Shown one piece after another: positions 8,342-17,479 of a stretch of 64,000 bases of DNA (within the stretch, counting starts at the first letter, position 1; the number at the start of each line of letters is the position of its first letter). The stretch comes from Caryophanales bacterium UBA5729 (GTDB lineage Bacteria; Bacillota_I; Bacilli_A; Izemoplasmatales; Hujiaoplasmataceae), in NCBI GenBank assembly GCA_002419505.1, contig DIGF01000012.1:186001-250000 (forward strand), written 5' to 3'. Both the position numbers and the translations under genes were made by a program. The notes beneath the pieces are model-generated. The model worked only from the letters and a program-made list of their open reading frames with translations, did not search any database and was not told the origin of the DNA.

Positions 8342-8996
8342 TGCTAATCACCTTATTCCTGTAGTTTTCGATGTAATTCAGTGCTTCCCTTAATAGTGGC
8401 ATGTATTCTTTACCTTTGTTGTTATTCCAGTTTTTCTTATATTCAATCATCATAGTGTACCAGGGCTCAGGGATAATATGCTCATATTTTCCGACTTGAT
8501 CCACGTGATCCAATATGCCTCTTACCCTTAGAATGTGATAGTGTGACTTTTGAGGGTCTGGATAATCGATACGCATTTGGTAGTGTTCAACAAAGCTTGA
8601 TAAAAAAAGACCTAACTTGCTTGTTAAGTCTATGTTCTTATAGGCTTCGTATTCATCTTTGTAGTTTTCATCTAAATAGATAAGATTATCTTTAGTTGAT
8701 AAAACCTCATCAATATATGCACGATCATAAAGTGGAACAGATGGATCTAAGTTTTGTTTCTTTAGATAGATGTCTCTGCCATAAGCAAAAATATCTAATT
8801 CACCCAAACTCAAATGAACGTTACCTTTGAATCCATCAAGTACTACCGTCACATCATCATCGCTATTTTCATCACTTATTCCAAAGGCTAAAGATCCACA
8901 GTAATAGATAAACATCACTATGGTGTTTGGAAACAAGCCTTGAACAATTTCTAGAATACTCTCTTTACTGCGGATTCTTGGTTTCACTTGGAGCAT
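8328..8996 (-). CDS. Phage nucleotidyltransferase
   Basis: 222 aa. YCGSLAFGISDENSDDDV is a clear GS...DxD nucleotidyltransferase motif (about residues 33-50), and LDIFAYG supplies the third acidic residue. The C-terminal half is helical. It stands between a tail-region protein and the lysis genes, where an endolysin is often found. Proteins of this type occur in phages of Firmicutes; what they modify is unknown. Confidence 0.7.
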   Translation of the reverse strand: MLQVKPRIRSKESILEIVQGLFPNTIVMFIYYCGSLAFGISDENSDDDVTVVLDGFKGNVHLSLGELDIFAYGRDIYLKKQNLDPSVPLYDRAYIDEVLSTKDNLIYLDENYKDEYEAYKNIDLTSKLGLFLSSFVEHYQMRIDYPDPQKSHYHILRVRGILDHVDQVGKYEHIIPEPWYTMMIEYKKNWNNNKGKEYMPLLREALNYIENYRNKVISNELG

Positions 8997-9300
8997 GAGC
9001 AGTCCCTTCTACCACATCAAAATCATCGAGTGAGTCATCGAATCCTACTACATTATCTTTTAACCATAAGTAACCTTGAGCAATTGGATTTGATTCAGCG
9101 AATAAACTAAAATCAGACTCCGGAACTTCGATGTCAATTTCTTCTAGAGGTGCATGACGATTGGCACGTGCTTCTTTGGATAGATAGGAAGCGACACAAA
9201 CAACTGCTTTTTTTGATACATAGTTGATGTTAAATGCGGTAATACGGTGATAGGATAAAGCGACGCCAAACTTAGATTGCATGTCTTTAATGATTGCCAT
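8965..9300 (-). CDS. Small tail-region protein
   Basis: 111 aa, soluble and acidic in the C-terminal half. Similar short proteins lie after tail-fibre genes in many Firmicutes phages; I recognise the pattern but not a function. ATG 9300 has an AGG site. It overlaps the NTase gene by 32 bp and follows the fibre gene closely. Confidence 0.5.
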   Translation of the reverse strand: MAIIKDMQSKFGVALSYHRITAFNINYVSKKAVVCVASYLSKEARANRHAPLEEIDIEVPESDFSLFAESNPIAQGYLWLKDNVVGFDDSLDDFDVVEGTAHAPSETKNPQ

Positions 9301-9306
9301 AATAAC

Positions 9307-9987
9307 CTACTTTCTCGCTGTGCGATAAATGGACACTGAAATGAGATCAGGTGATCCCAAGTCTAGTCCAGGATTAATTAAAAGATTTTGTGGAACTCCA
9401 CCAATTGAATGTGCAAACTCAGTCATGGTGATGGATGCATTCGCTTGCCCAGTCACTGTCGTCACACTTCTACCTGTAGATAACCATTGTCTAACATCAG
9501 TAAATCCGGTTGAAAAAATGGGAGTAAGTTGAAAGGTAATCGTTTTAGATATTCCACTTGCAAGGGTTATACCACTGGAATAACTATCCGGAATAGCAAG
9601 TGAGGTTGAACTGCCATTGAACATTTTTGTGACACCACTTGCCACATCGTTTGCATAGGTAGCAAGTGCAGAACCACTAATATTTGATAAACCCGATGTT
9701 CGATAGTTAATCGTAGTAGATGATGTATCTATTGTGCTTCCATAGGTAGTTGCTATCACCACAATCGTGTAAATGTATGCTGAGTTAAAAGCATAAGAAA
9801 CGCTGATTGAGCTTGCTGCTGTTTCAATTGAATACACAAGTTCTAGTTCTCCACCTACCTTCACAACTGACGTTGAATTTCGGGCGTAGAGGGCGTTGTT
9901 TGTATAGTCAAAGGCTAACTCGCCTACATACGCTAAGTTCGCTGTTGAAGGCTTTGTTGTGCCTCGTTTCACCCGAAGGATTGCCAT
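9307..9987 (-). CDS. Tail fibre/receptor-binding-type protein
   Basis: 226 aa. It begins RVKRGTTKPSTANL...YVGELAFDYTNNALYARN, the N-terminal repeat seen in phage fibre and tropism-determinant proteins (particle attachment). The rest is Ser/Thr-rich beta-structure, consistent with a receptor-facing domain. Its ATG overlaps the stop of the previous fibre gene (TAATG), so the two are translationally coupled. Confidence 0.6.
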   Translation of the reverse strand: MAILRVKRGTTKPSTANLAYVGELAFDYTNNALYARNSTSVVKVGGELELVYSIETAASSISVSYAFNSAYIYTIVVIATTYGSTIDTSSTTINYRTSGLSNISGSALATYANDVASGVTKMFNGSSTSLAIPDSYSSGITLASGISKTITFQLTPIFSTGFTDVRQWLSTGRSVTTVTGQANASITMTEFAHSIGGVPQNLLINPGLDLGSPDLISVSIYRTARK

Positions 9988-10838
9988 TAGTAAGTACCAC
10001 CATCAATGATGGATGAAGGCTGTAAAACCTTAGTCGTATCGATACCAATTGCATATTTAACAACACTTGGTGTGTAGTTCGAATCGATGTACTGATAAAG
10101 TTTTATCCCACCAGATAATACTGCAGCATCAAAGGCCGCTTGCGAAACCATGAATTCTGAGCCAGCACCTGAAAGAATTCGAGTATTCAGAACGTTAGCT
10201 AATATAGATTTTTGAGTTGTTGTTAAATGCACATCTGCAGCTACGTGAGCATTATACGTAGTTGTTGAAACACCACCTAGTCCTGCAAGTGTAATGGTGA
10301 CTGCACCAGTCGATCCGTTAACGCTTGTAACTGAATCTGTTGGTGTCAGTAATTCTTGCCAGTTAGCCAGAGTTGCATATCCAGTTGTTTTCAATATGAA
10401 TGACTTATTAATGTCCGTTCTGACTGCAACGTCACCCTCTTGGGCATTTGACAAAGCTAACATCGCTGCTTGGCTTGCTACAACCCATGTGTTTGTTATA
10501 GCGACTTTCGGAATGACTGAATCTGCTAATTTGCCGTCAGCATCCAAAATCGGAATGTTTCCATTACCAGTGCCTGTATTCTTAGTTGCTGCAGTTCCTA
10601 AACCTAAAGCTGTGATTTTGGTATCGATTTGTGTATCGACTTTTGCTACACCAGGAATCTTTAAGTAATCGGATTCAACAAGTGGGGTCCCTACTGATCC
10701 TGTCTTATCAGCCTTGGCGATGAATAGATGCTCGCCATTAAAATCGACTAGCGGTTCTCCAGCTTTAATCGTTCCAGTACTTCCAGTAAGCGGACCAGTG
10801 CCAGCTGTTGTACGTCTTTTTATTTGAATAGTTGCCAT
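9987..10838 (-). CDS. Tail fibre protein
   Basis: 283 aa. The N-terminus MATIQIKRRTTAGTGPLTG with GEPLVDFNGEHLFIAKAD is the common fibre attachment module. The middle has GNIPILDADGKLADSVIP and SVNGSTGAVTIT collagen-free fibre repeats found in many phage fibres. Probably part of the adhesion device with the next gene. The product lacks any lysin or endosialidase motif. Confidence 0.65.
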   Translation of the reverse strand: MATIQIKRRTTAGTGPLTGSTGTIKAGEPLVDFNGEHLFIAKADKTGSVGTPLVESDYLKIPGVAKVDTQIDTKITALGLGTAATKNTGTGNGNIPILDADGKLADSVIPKVAITNTWVVASQAAMLALSNAQEGDVAVRTDINKSFILKTTGYATLANWQELLTPTDSVTSVNGSTGAVTITLAGLGGVSTTTYNAHVAADVHLTTTQKSILANVLNTRILSGAGSEFMVSQAAFDAAVLSGGIKLYQYIDSNYTPSVVKYAIGIDTTKVLQPSSIIDGGTY

Positions 10839-10850
10839 GATAATTCCTCC

Positions 10851-11627
10851 TTATTTTTTAAGATATGCTTGTGTAACTCGATGTGTTGTATTACCCAATG
10901 ACAAAGTGACGAGTCCATTTGAATAAGATATACCTAGTGAATAATCAGAGCCCGCGTATCTGTAGCTCATGGACGAGTTCGAGCCAACGACAATAAATAG
11001 CTGATTAGTCGGTAGGCTCACCACAGTTGTGTTTTCAATGACAACATAGAGTATGCTTTCCATCAAAATTGCAGAATTTACGTCACCAAAGCGATAAACA
11101 CCATTACTAATCTTAGTTATCAACAACTTTTGTGGATAAAATCGATCGTTGACTTTTGCTTCAAGATCACTGATTCGTTGTTTGTCTGATGTAATCGCAC
11201 TTCTTTCAAAACCATTGATAAGGGTTACTGAAGTCGTTGTTTTAGAATATGCAGCTAATGCAAACTCATAAAGCCCATCCGCATTCTGTAAATTGTTTTG
11301 GGTTAGAACAGGATATGTTCCAACTGCTTCTTTGATATAAATACTTACTGTGTTCGCTTGAGTGTCAATCCCAAGAACTACATAGCCAAACTTGTTAGAA
11401 TCTGGCGTGACTGAAACGGTAGTCATATTTTCCAGATAGATAATACGTCCATGAATGCTAACATAACCATCCAAAAAAGTGATGGTATTATTGGCTAACG
11501 TGTAACTACATCCTGACTTAACGTTTCGTAAGATTCCAACGTCACTTGAAAATAAAAAATGATACAAGTCTGCATCGATTTTCGATGTGACATTTGCACC
11601 ATCAAAGGTAATTTTTTGAACACCCAT
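10851..11627 (-). CDS. Baseplate/tail structural protein
   Basis: 258 aa. It opens MGVQKITFDGANVTSKIDADLYHF and continues with beta-rich segments (GYVSIHGRIIYLEN), a pattern of Firmicutes phage upper-baseplate proteins. The stop codon of the upstream hub gene overlaps its start. Position between the hub protein and the fibres supports a connecting role. Confidence 0.55.
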   Translation of the reverse strand: MGVQKITFDGANVTSKIDADLYHFLFSSDVGILRNVKSGCSYTLANNTITFLDGYVSIHGRIIYLENMTTVSVTPDSNKFGYVVLGIDTQANTVSIYIKEAVGTYPVLTQNNLQNADGLYEFALAAYSKTTTSVTLINGFERSAITSDKQRISDLEAKVNDRFYPQKLLITKISNGVYRFGDVNSAILMESILYVVIENTTVVSLPTNQLFIVVGSNSSMSYRYAGSDYSLGISYSNGLVTLSLGNTTHRVTQAYLKK

Positions 11628-12751
11628 TAAAATTCTCCTCCATCGAGATCAGTGATCCCAGTTGATTGTATTGATATGTGACTCATTGCAGAGTTCACAC
11701 TTTTGTTTAAAAGCTGGATTTTTTCGGTAAGTTTAATACGGTACTCTCCCAGTGTTACCATCGCCTTGTGAAAACCTTGACTAAACTTGATGCTTGTAAC
11801 CACTGAATCATAGGTTTGTTCGTTGTTCACAAACTCTACAAAATCCCCAAGTTCGATATTTTTCATGGGTTGGAATACATCGTTGTCTGTTTTAATCGTG
11901 AAAGTAATGTTATGATCGAGCTTGGATGCGATCATCTCGGATCTTGCTTTAGTAAGTAAAGTCGGATAATCATTATCCGTATAATAAAATGCCTTTGGTT
12001 TGACGCTCTTATACCTGTTCGGATGATGGATATCTTGTGTCAATTCTCCATTCGTTAACAAGTAATAGACAAGTGTGTTTTTGAACAATACATTTTCTAC
12101 TTTAGGGTAATATGTTAGTTTATTAACCATTTGACTTGAGCTATCATTTACAACTAAGTCTTGAATAGCTTGGTAATTATTCTTGAGTTTGATTCCTCTT
12201 TGAACCTCGCCAATTCGAAAGATTATGCCTGTAACTCTACCTCGTAGATAAACCGCTTCGGTTGTTAATCTTAATCCATATGATTTGGTAATTAATTCCA
12301 TAACCGATGCTAAGGACATGATTTTATCTGGTTCGAATGAAAGTTCACCTTGAACACTGGAACCACGCTCGATGGTTAGATAGCTTAAATTTTGAAGAGG
12401 GTCATTGCTTTGCTTGAAATTCCCAACGAGCATGTTCTCCAAGTATAGGCTTAAATCCCCAGTGTAACTTTCAACAGGAATATCGATCGAAAACATTTCT
12501 TTAAAATCCAAGACATGGACTGTTGTCCGATGCTTGTCAGCAACTTCTAATCTTTCTACAATCCCAATGTAATGAATTGGTGCATCTTTTAATATTACAA
12601 TGTCACCAACTGATACGTTCAGCTTTGATTTATTGATTGTGAATAATGACTTTTGAATAATGACTAGGTCTAATGCAATTTCAAAATCCTTATCAACATA
12701 GCCATAGTCTTTGTAAGCCAAATTAAGTCTATCAAGGAATACAAGTTGCAT
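11627..12751 (-). CDS. Tail-associated baseplate hub (Tal-like), no lysin domain
   Basis: 374 aa, in the position of the Tal/gp27-like hub between Dit and the fibres. The first 110 residues have the beta-barrel pattern of phage hub proteins (VSVGDIVILKDAPIHYIGIVERLE). The product stops after the hub fold: no peptidase, lysozyme or amidase motif is present, unlike many Tal proteins of Gram-positive phages. Confidence 0.6.
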   Translation of the reverse strand: MQLVFLDRLNLAYKDYGYVDKDFEIALDLVIIQKSLFTINKSKLNVSVGDIVILKDAPIHYIGIVERLEVADKHRTTVHVLDFKEMFSIDIPVESYTGDLSLYLENMLVGNFKQSNDPLQNLSYLTIERGSSVQGELSFEPDKIMSLASVMELITKSYGLRLTTEAVYLRGRVTGIIFRIGEVQRGIKLKNNYQAIQDLVVNDSSSQMVNKLTYYPKVENVLFKNTLVYYLLTNGELTQDIHHPNRYKSVKPKAFYYTDNDYPTLLTKARSEMIASKLDHNITFTIKTDNDVFQPMKNIELGDFVEFVNNEQTYDSVVTSIKFSQGFHKAMVTLGEYRIKLTEKIQLLNKSVNSAMSHISIQSTGITDLDGGEF

Positions 12752-12753
12752 AC

Positions 12754-13581
12754 TTATACCCCCAGATAGCCTTCATAAATTGTTATTCTGCATGTGGTGA
12801 GATTTGCTACACCTGGCCTAAACTCAATTTCATACTCGCCAGGTTCAACAAATAAAAAATTGTCGCAAGTGAAATCTTGTAGTCCATAGATGGAAACAAT
12901 CTCACCGTTGTCTATCTTTCGAATGAATTGTTTATTTGGAACAGCAGACGCATGAATCTCACCACTGTTTTGACTATGAAACAATCTTAACATAGTGATG
13001 ATTTTACTGCCTTTTCTGATAATGACTTCAGGCTCATCTACCGCACCCATGATTTCAATCAAAAGTGGCGCTTTAAAAATACCACGATTAATGATTTGAA
13101 TTTTACCTTCATAAAATGCTGAATAGGTATATGGATAACTGTATGGATAAACTTTGCCTAAGGTAGACTCGTTAACCTCAATGGTATATGTCTGTGTTTT
13201 GAGCCATAAAGATAATTTTTGAAACACAATCTGACAACTTAATGCACCTGCAATAAGTTCTTGTTTTGAAACTGATTTAATGTCAATAAAACAAAAAGCG
13301 GAATCATCCGCTTCATAGTAAAGTTTGAGTTCTTTTTCTCCAAGTTTTAGATAGTTCATCAGTTCTGTATAACCTGGATACCCTTTTAGAAATGTAAGGG
13401 TTGCTTGTATTTCTGTCAATCCTTGTGACTGATCAACCCGATCATGGAGATAATCGTATTTCAAATAGGTGAGTTCTTGAGTAAACCCAAGACCGCTGAT
13501 GTTATGAATCAGGCAACCACTACGATAATCGAAATAAAACCTATTCCCAGAAGGATTTTCAAGATAGATTTTTCTTATCAT
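12754..13581 (-). CDS. Distal tail protein (Dit)
   Basis: 275 aa. It has the Dit opening (MIRKIYLENPSGNRFYFDY) and a central WLKTQTYTIEV stretch followed by a galectin-like beta domain. Placed between tape measure and hub, the canonical Dit position. Its ATG overlaps the stop of the tape measure gene. Confidence 0.7.
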   Translation of the reverse strand: MIRKIYLENPSGNRFYFDYRSGCLIHNISGLGFTQELTYLKYDYLHDRVDQSQGLTEIQATLTFLKGYPGYTELMNYLKLGEKELKLYYEADDSAFCFIDIKSVSKQELIAGALSCQIVFQKLSLWLKTQTYTIEVNESTLGKVYPYSYPYTYSAFYEGKIQIINRGIFKAPLLIEIMGAVDEPEVIIRKGSKIITMLRLFHSQNSGEIHASAVPNKQFIRKIDNGEIVSIYGLQDFTCDNFLFVEPGEYEIEFRPGVANLTTCRITIYEGYLGV

Positions 13582-15590
13582 ATAACCCTTCCTCCTAGAG
13601 CCCTATTAATAGAATCGACATCAAAGGTTGGTGATGTAGTATTAATGGTGATGTTATTCGTATTCGCATTGGAGCGATTCACATTGCTTGTTGAACTTAC
13701 ACTTTGGTTCTGCTTAAGGTTGAATTTGTCGCCAAACCATCCACCAATCTTACCGAAGAAACCACCAACTTTATCAGCTGCGTTACCTACAAAGTCTCCT
13801 ACTCCTTTAGCCACATTTGATGCAAACTCACCAATGTTCCCTGTAATACTTCCTACCATGTCACCAAAATTACCAGCGATATCACCCATTTTCGAGCCTA
13901 AATCGCCAATCCATTCAAAAATCTTAGCTAGAAACTCAATAATTTTCTGTACAACCGCCATGACTGGTTCTAACACTTTTTGAAGCACTTTAATCGCTGG
14001 AACTAATATCGCTTGAAGGACTTTTCCAATAATTTCAATCAGTGGTGCTACCATTTCGAGAAGTTCTGCAATAAATCCAATTTGAGCCATGAGTGGTACC
14101 AATAGCACATCAATGATTGGAACTAACATCTCAACCAGCATAATAATCAATTCAATGAGGACATCCAAAATGGGTGTGAGTGCAGTCATCAAACTATCCA
14201 CTATCGTCATGATAGGTGGTAATAAAAGCATGAGTGTTTCACCTAATCGTGATAGTAATGCTCGAAATTCTTCACTTTGAAAGAGCGCCATCGCAATAAT
14301 TGCAATCAGTGCACCAATGCCGAGTGTAGCAAAGTTAAGTCCTGCTCCAGCAAATAAACCCGATGTTCCTACTGCTCTTAAAGCTGTTGAAACAATATTT
14401 AGTATCGGACCAACTTTACCAATAATAGATAGTACAGGTCCTACTGCAGTAATCACTGCACCAAGCGTAAGAATAATTTGCTTAGTGCCTGAATCTAGAT
14501 TATTCCATTTTTCGATCCAACTTTTAAGTGTAGGAATGACTTCATCTCTAACCTTTTGAAGCATGGCTTGCATGATGGGTAAGACTTGAACAGAAATATC
14601 CATCGCAAGACTAGCGAGTGCTTGTTTCGTTGAATCAATAGCATCGGTAAACTCTCCTGCGATAGCTGCTTGTTCGTTTGTAATAATTCCTAGTTCTCTT
14701 GCTTCATTTCTAAGCCCAGTTATCGCACTTTTTTCTTGTGATAAAATGGGTAGTAATTCTGAACCTATCTTATCCCCAAAAAACTCATTAGCTATACCCA
14801 CTCGAAGTGCTTCATCTTCAACACCGGCTAATGCATCTCGAATCAAATTGAACGCTTGATCAGCATTTAATCCTTTAAGGTCATCTACTGTGAGTCCAAT
14901 TTGTGCTAGGCTATCAGCAACCTTATCACCATTACCTGTTGCAATATCGCCAAGAACCCCATTGACCTTAATAAAGGCCTTATTTAGGCTTTCTGTCGAA
15001 CTTCCAGAGATCTTCGCAACGTAGTTCCATTCTTGTAAACTCTCGGCACTCAAGCCAATTTTAGCGGCTGTGTCAGCAATGTTGTCGGCAGCAACAGCAG
15101 TCTTTACTGCAAGTGCACTAAGGGCAGATATAGCACCCAATACAGGCACAGTGACTGATTTAGTTAATGTCGAACCTAGCTTACCTATCTTTTCAAAGTT
15201 TGCATTAGAGAGTTCTGTAATTTTCGCTCTTGTGTTTTGCAGTTCTTTATTGAGTTTGGATACTTCAGCTTCAGTATAAGCAACATTTCGTGCGAGCTTA
15301 TTAAACTCCGTTTCACTCATCTGGCCAAGCTTGACTGCTTGTTTTGCTTTTTCGAGTTCCTGATTCTGCGTTTCTAGTTTCTTTTTTGTTGTTTGAAGGA
15401 TGTCATTCAGTTTAGATTGTTTTTGTTTCCAAAGTTCAACATTTGAGCTATCATACTTAAGGTTTGCATTGATGGCTTTGAGATCCTTCTGCTGTTCTTT
15501 GAGATCTGATTGAATCTCTTTCAGTTCGTTTTCTAAATCTCTACCATCAAGACTTAATTTTATATTTAACCCTTTGACTGTTTCTGCCAT
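13578..15590 (-). CDS. Tail tape measure protein
   Basis: 670 aa. Residues 1-115 are a charged coiled coil (ELKEIQSDLKEQQKDLKAINANL), followed by an alanine-rich TMP domain, a long hydrophobic helical region at about 370-560 (LIELIIMLVEMLVPIIDVLLV) and a Gly/Asn-rich tail. This is the classic tape measure layout. Its length suggests a tail of roughly 100 nm if the usual relation holds. The upstream chaperone genes are separated from it by an inserted moron. Confidence 0.9.
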   Translation of the reverse strand: MAETVKGLNIKLSLDGRDLENELKEIQSDLKEQQKDLKAINANLKYDSSNVELWKQKQSKLNDILQTTKKKLETQNQELEKAKQAVKLGQMSETEFNKLARNVAYTEAEVSKLNKELQNTRAKITELSNANFEKIGKLGSTLTKSVTVPVLGAISALSALAVKTAVAADNIADTAAKIGLSAESLQEWNYVAKISGSSTESLNKAFIKVNGVLGDIATGNGDKVADSLAQIGLTVDDLKGLNADQAFNLIRDALAGVEDEALRVGIANEFFGDKIGSELLPILSQEKSAITGLRNEARELGIITNEQAAIAGEFTDAIDSTKQALASLAMDISVQVLPIMQAMLQKVRDEVIPTLKSWIEKWNNLDSGTKQIILTLGAVITAVGPVLSIIGKVGPILNIVSTALRAVGTSGLFAGAGLNFATLGIGALIAIIAMALFQSEEFRALLSRLGETLMLLLPPIMTIVDSLMTALTPILDVLIELIIMLVEMLVPIIDVLLVPLMAQIGFIAELLEMVAPLIEIIGKVLQAILVPAIKVLQKVLEPVMAVVQKIIEFLAKIFEWIGDLGSKMGDIAGNFGDMVGSITGNIGEFASNVAKGVGDFVGNAADKVGGFFGKIGGWFGDKFNLKQNQSVSSTSNVNRSNANTNNITINTTSPTFDVDSINRALGGRVI

Positions 15591-15621
15591 CTATACTCAC
15601 CTCTTTATCTTAAAATAAAAA

Positions 15622-15642
15622 GCACATCGTTTTTTGATGTGC
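15622..15642 (-). terminator. Terminator of the tail-region moron
   Basis: Stem GCACATC (15622-15628) and GATGTGC (15636-15642) followed on the minus strand by TTTTTATTTT. It ends transcripts of the inserted membrane-protein gene just before the tape measure gene. Confidence 0.75.
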
Positions 15643-15675
15643 CTAATAAATATATACAATTAACAAACTCTATCT

Positions 15676-16635
15676 TCATTGATTGTCATCCGGGATTTTA
15701 TTCAATATTTCATTTTTTGCCAAGTCAAGTAATCCCTCAATATCTTCAGTTTGATGATTCAAATCATCTTGAATTTCAGTTACTGCTGATGTCACTTTGT
15801 CTGCAACCTCCTCAATAATTCCGTTCATAATTGATGAGTTATATAGTTGGGGATCGTATAATTTGTGAAACCAATATAATGATGAAAATGTCTTTCTTGC
15901 ATACTTTTTAACTAGTTTATAATATGTTTCTACTATTTGATTCAGTTCTCTATTATTTGAGAAAAACTCAAGTTCCTTTTTCCTAGAATCAAATTCCAAA
16001 CCTTTTTTAAAATAGAAATATTCTTCTGTTGATCTGAACGTATTTTCTTCTGTTTTGATATCAGTTTCACTTAAGAAATTATACACTGATTCATAAGGAC
16101 TTCTACTGTATGAAAACACATCAAGGATTAATTGATATCTTATATCCATTTTACGTTTTTCAACAAAAACTTGTTTCATCTCATTAGGCATGTGTTTCTC
16201 AACAAGCTCATTAAGTTTTGCTTCATGTTTCATCATCTTCTTTTCATAATTGCGAATGAAATAATTTTCCCAATCATCATGGAATAACTGTTTCATAATC
16301 TCAAGATGTGAAACCAAATGATCATGCATAGATCTAAATAGGATGTTTTTACTAGAGTCATCTTTAGTCCTTATGTTTTTCTTTAGGTACGATAAGTCTG
16401 TACAAGCAAAAAACATCATGCGATACTTCTCATAATATGAACTTTGTGTTTCTATTAATGAAGGAATAACTAATGTAAAAACTGCAGATTCAATCGGAAT
16501 TATAAGGTTAAGTAATATACTTTCAGAATATTTTCCCCACATTAATGATACAAAAACGATAGAAAGCACAAAAATAAAAAACATTGCACGATACTTATAT
16601 CTAAAATAAAATGAAACAAATATCATAATTATCAC
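15676..16635 (-). CDS. Membrane-anchored helical protein (moron)
   Basis: 319 aa, not recognised. The N-terminus has two hydrophobic segments (about 1-33 and 41-60), followed by about 250 residues of charged helices. It interrupts the tail genes between the chaperones and the tape measure, has its own terminator, and is divergent from a DUF4177 gene, so it is an insertion in the phage structural operon. A lysogenic exclusion or defence role is possible, but only context suggests it. Confidence 0.6.
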   Translation of the reverse strand: MIIMIFVSFYFRYKYRAMFFIFVLSIVFVSLMWGKYSESILLNLIIPIESAVFTLVIPSLIETQSSYYEKYRMMFFACTDLSYLKKNIRTKDDSSKNILFRSMHDHLVSHLEIMKQLFHDDWENYFIRNYEKKMMKHEAKLNELVEKHMPNEMKQVFVEKRKMDIRYQLILDVFSYSRSPYESVYNFLSETDIKTEENTFRSTEEYFYFKKGLEFDSRKKELEFFSNNRELNQIVETYYKLVKKYARKTFSSLYWFHKLYDPQLYNSSIMNGIIEEVADKVTSAVTEIQDDLNHQTEDIEGLLDLAKNEILNKIPDDNQ

Positions 16636-16748
16636 CCCAAAGTCTATTTACATATATTGTATCACTCATGTTAAAAAATGTACTAGTGACTTTTAAATAA
16701 CATTTTATTTCACTTGTGATAATATAAAGTTAATGGAGGCGATTAAAA

Positions 16749-16922
16749 GTGATTGAATATAAAGTAGTTGCAATTCGTATACCAGCTTTCAAGTCAAAAG
16801 AAACTGGTGCTGAAAAAATTCAAGAAGAAATGAACAAACATGCAAAAAATGGTTGGAGAGTTCATAAGGTTAATATCACAGATCTAACTATGGTCATAAT
16901 TACATTTGAGAAAGACAACTAA
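16749..16922 (+). CDS. DUF4177-like small protein
   Basis: 57 aa from GTG 16749-16751, with GGAGGC 9 nt upstream. The sequence MIEYKVVAIRIPAF...NKHAKNGWRVHKVN fits the DUF4177 pattern (YKVV ... NGW). It is the only plus-strand gene within the late region, and shares a 113-bp divergent promoter region with the membrane-protein gene at 15676-16635. AATATAA just upstream may be its -10. Function unknown. Confidence 0.65.
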   Translation: MIEYKVVAIRIPAFKSKETGAEKIQEEMNKHAKNGWRVHKVNITDLTMVIITFEKDN

Positions 16923-16925
16923 GTG

Positions 16926-17150
16926 TTAAATCAAAAATGCATCAATATCAGATTGAGTAGCTAAGCGGCTACTTTTTTCATTATGAATCACTTTCATTTC
17001 AAGCTGAACTAGCTCAAAATAAGTCGTTAAATCGAAATACTTTGAATCTTCTATCGATAGTCCTAGATGAGCCAAGTTAAATATGATATTTGAAGTCGCA
17101 CCAAACTCTGGCTCATCATTTAGACTGTGGGGATGGTTTGGTGCTTTTTT
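16926..17150 (-). CDS. Tail assembly chaperone, frameshift extension (gpT-like)
   Basis: An open frame without its own start codon overlaps the end of the gpG-like gene and runs to TAA at 16926-16928. It adds about 72 residues (EPEFGATSNIIFNLAHLG, then YFDLTTYFELVQLEM). It lies one nucleotide ahead of the gpG frame. The six A residues at 17145-17150 (minus strand) let tRNA-Lys re-pair after either a +1 or -2 slip. Tail assembly chaperones of long-tailed phages are commonly made as a short G and a frameshifted GT form, and this is the expected position for it. Confidence 0.7.
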   Translation of the reverse strand, partial: KKAPNHPHSLNDEPEFGATSNIIFNLAHLGLSIEDSKYFDLTTYFELVQLEMKVIHNEKSSRLATQSDIDAFLI

Positions 17151-17466
17151 GGAGAGTGCCTAACATCTCCCCGATGGTCTGAGATAGAATTCCTAATTCT
17201 TCTGTATCACTAAGGATACCAAAATCTAGTGCCATTAAGAAATCGTTATAAGATGTCTTGCTAAAAGGACGATGAAGTACATAGATAATTCTAAAAATCG
17301 TATCAATCACAAGTGAGAAATCTTCTTCTTTGATATTCTTGCCCTTTTCGAGTTTCTTGATGTCGCTAAACAATTCAGATCCGAACACATTACGATAATC
17401 GATAATCGTAAAGAGTGATGAATGGAGTTTGTACTCCTTATCACCCAGTTTAATCACTTTTTCCAT
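17116..17466 (-). CDS. Tail assembly chaperone (gpG-like)
   Basis: 116 aa, starting MEKVIKLGDKEYKLHSSLF, with helical body. It sits between the major tail protein and the tape measure region, the fixed place of gpG chaperones. The last nine codons (STKPSPQSK) are replaced in the putative frameshifted form. GGAGG precedes the ATG. Confidence 0.8.
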   Translation of the reverse strand: MEKVIKLGDKEYKLHSSLFTIIDYRNVFGSELFSDIKKLEKGKNIKEEDFSLVIDTIFRIIYVLHRPFSKTSYNDFLMALDFGILSDTEELGILSQTIGEMLGTLQKSTKPSPQSK

Positions 17467-17479
17467 GGTTCAATCCTCC

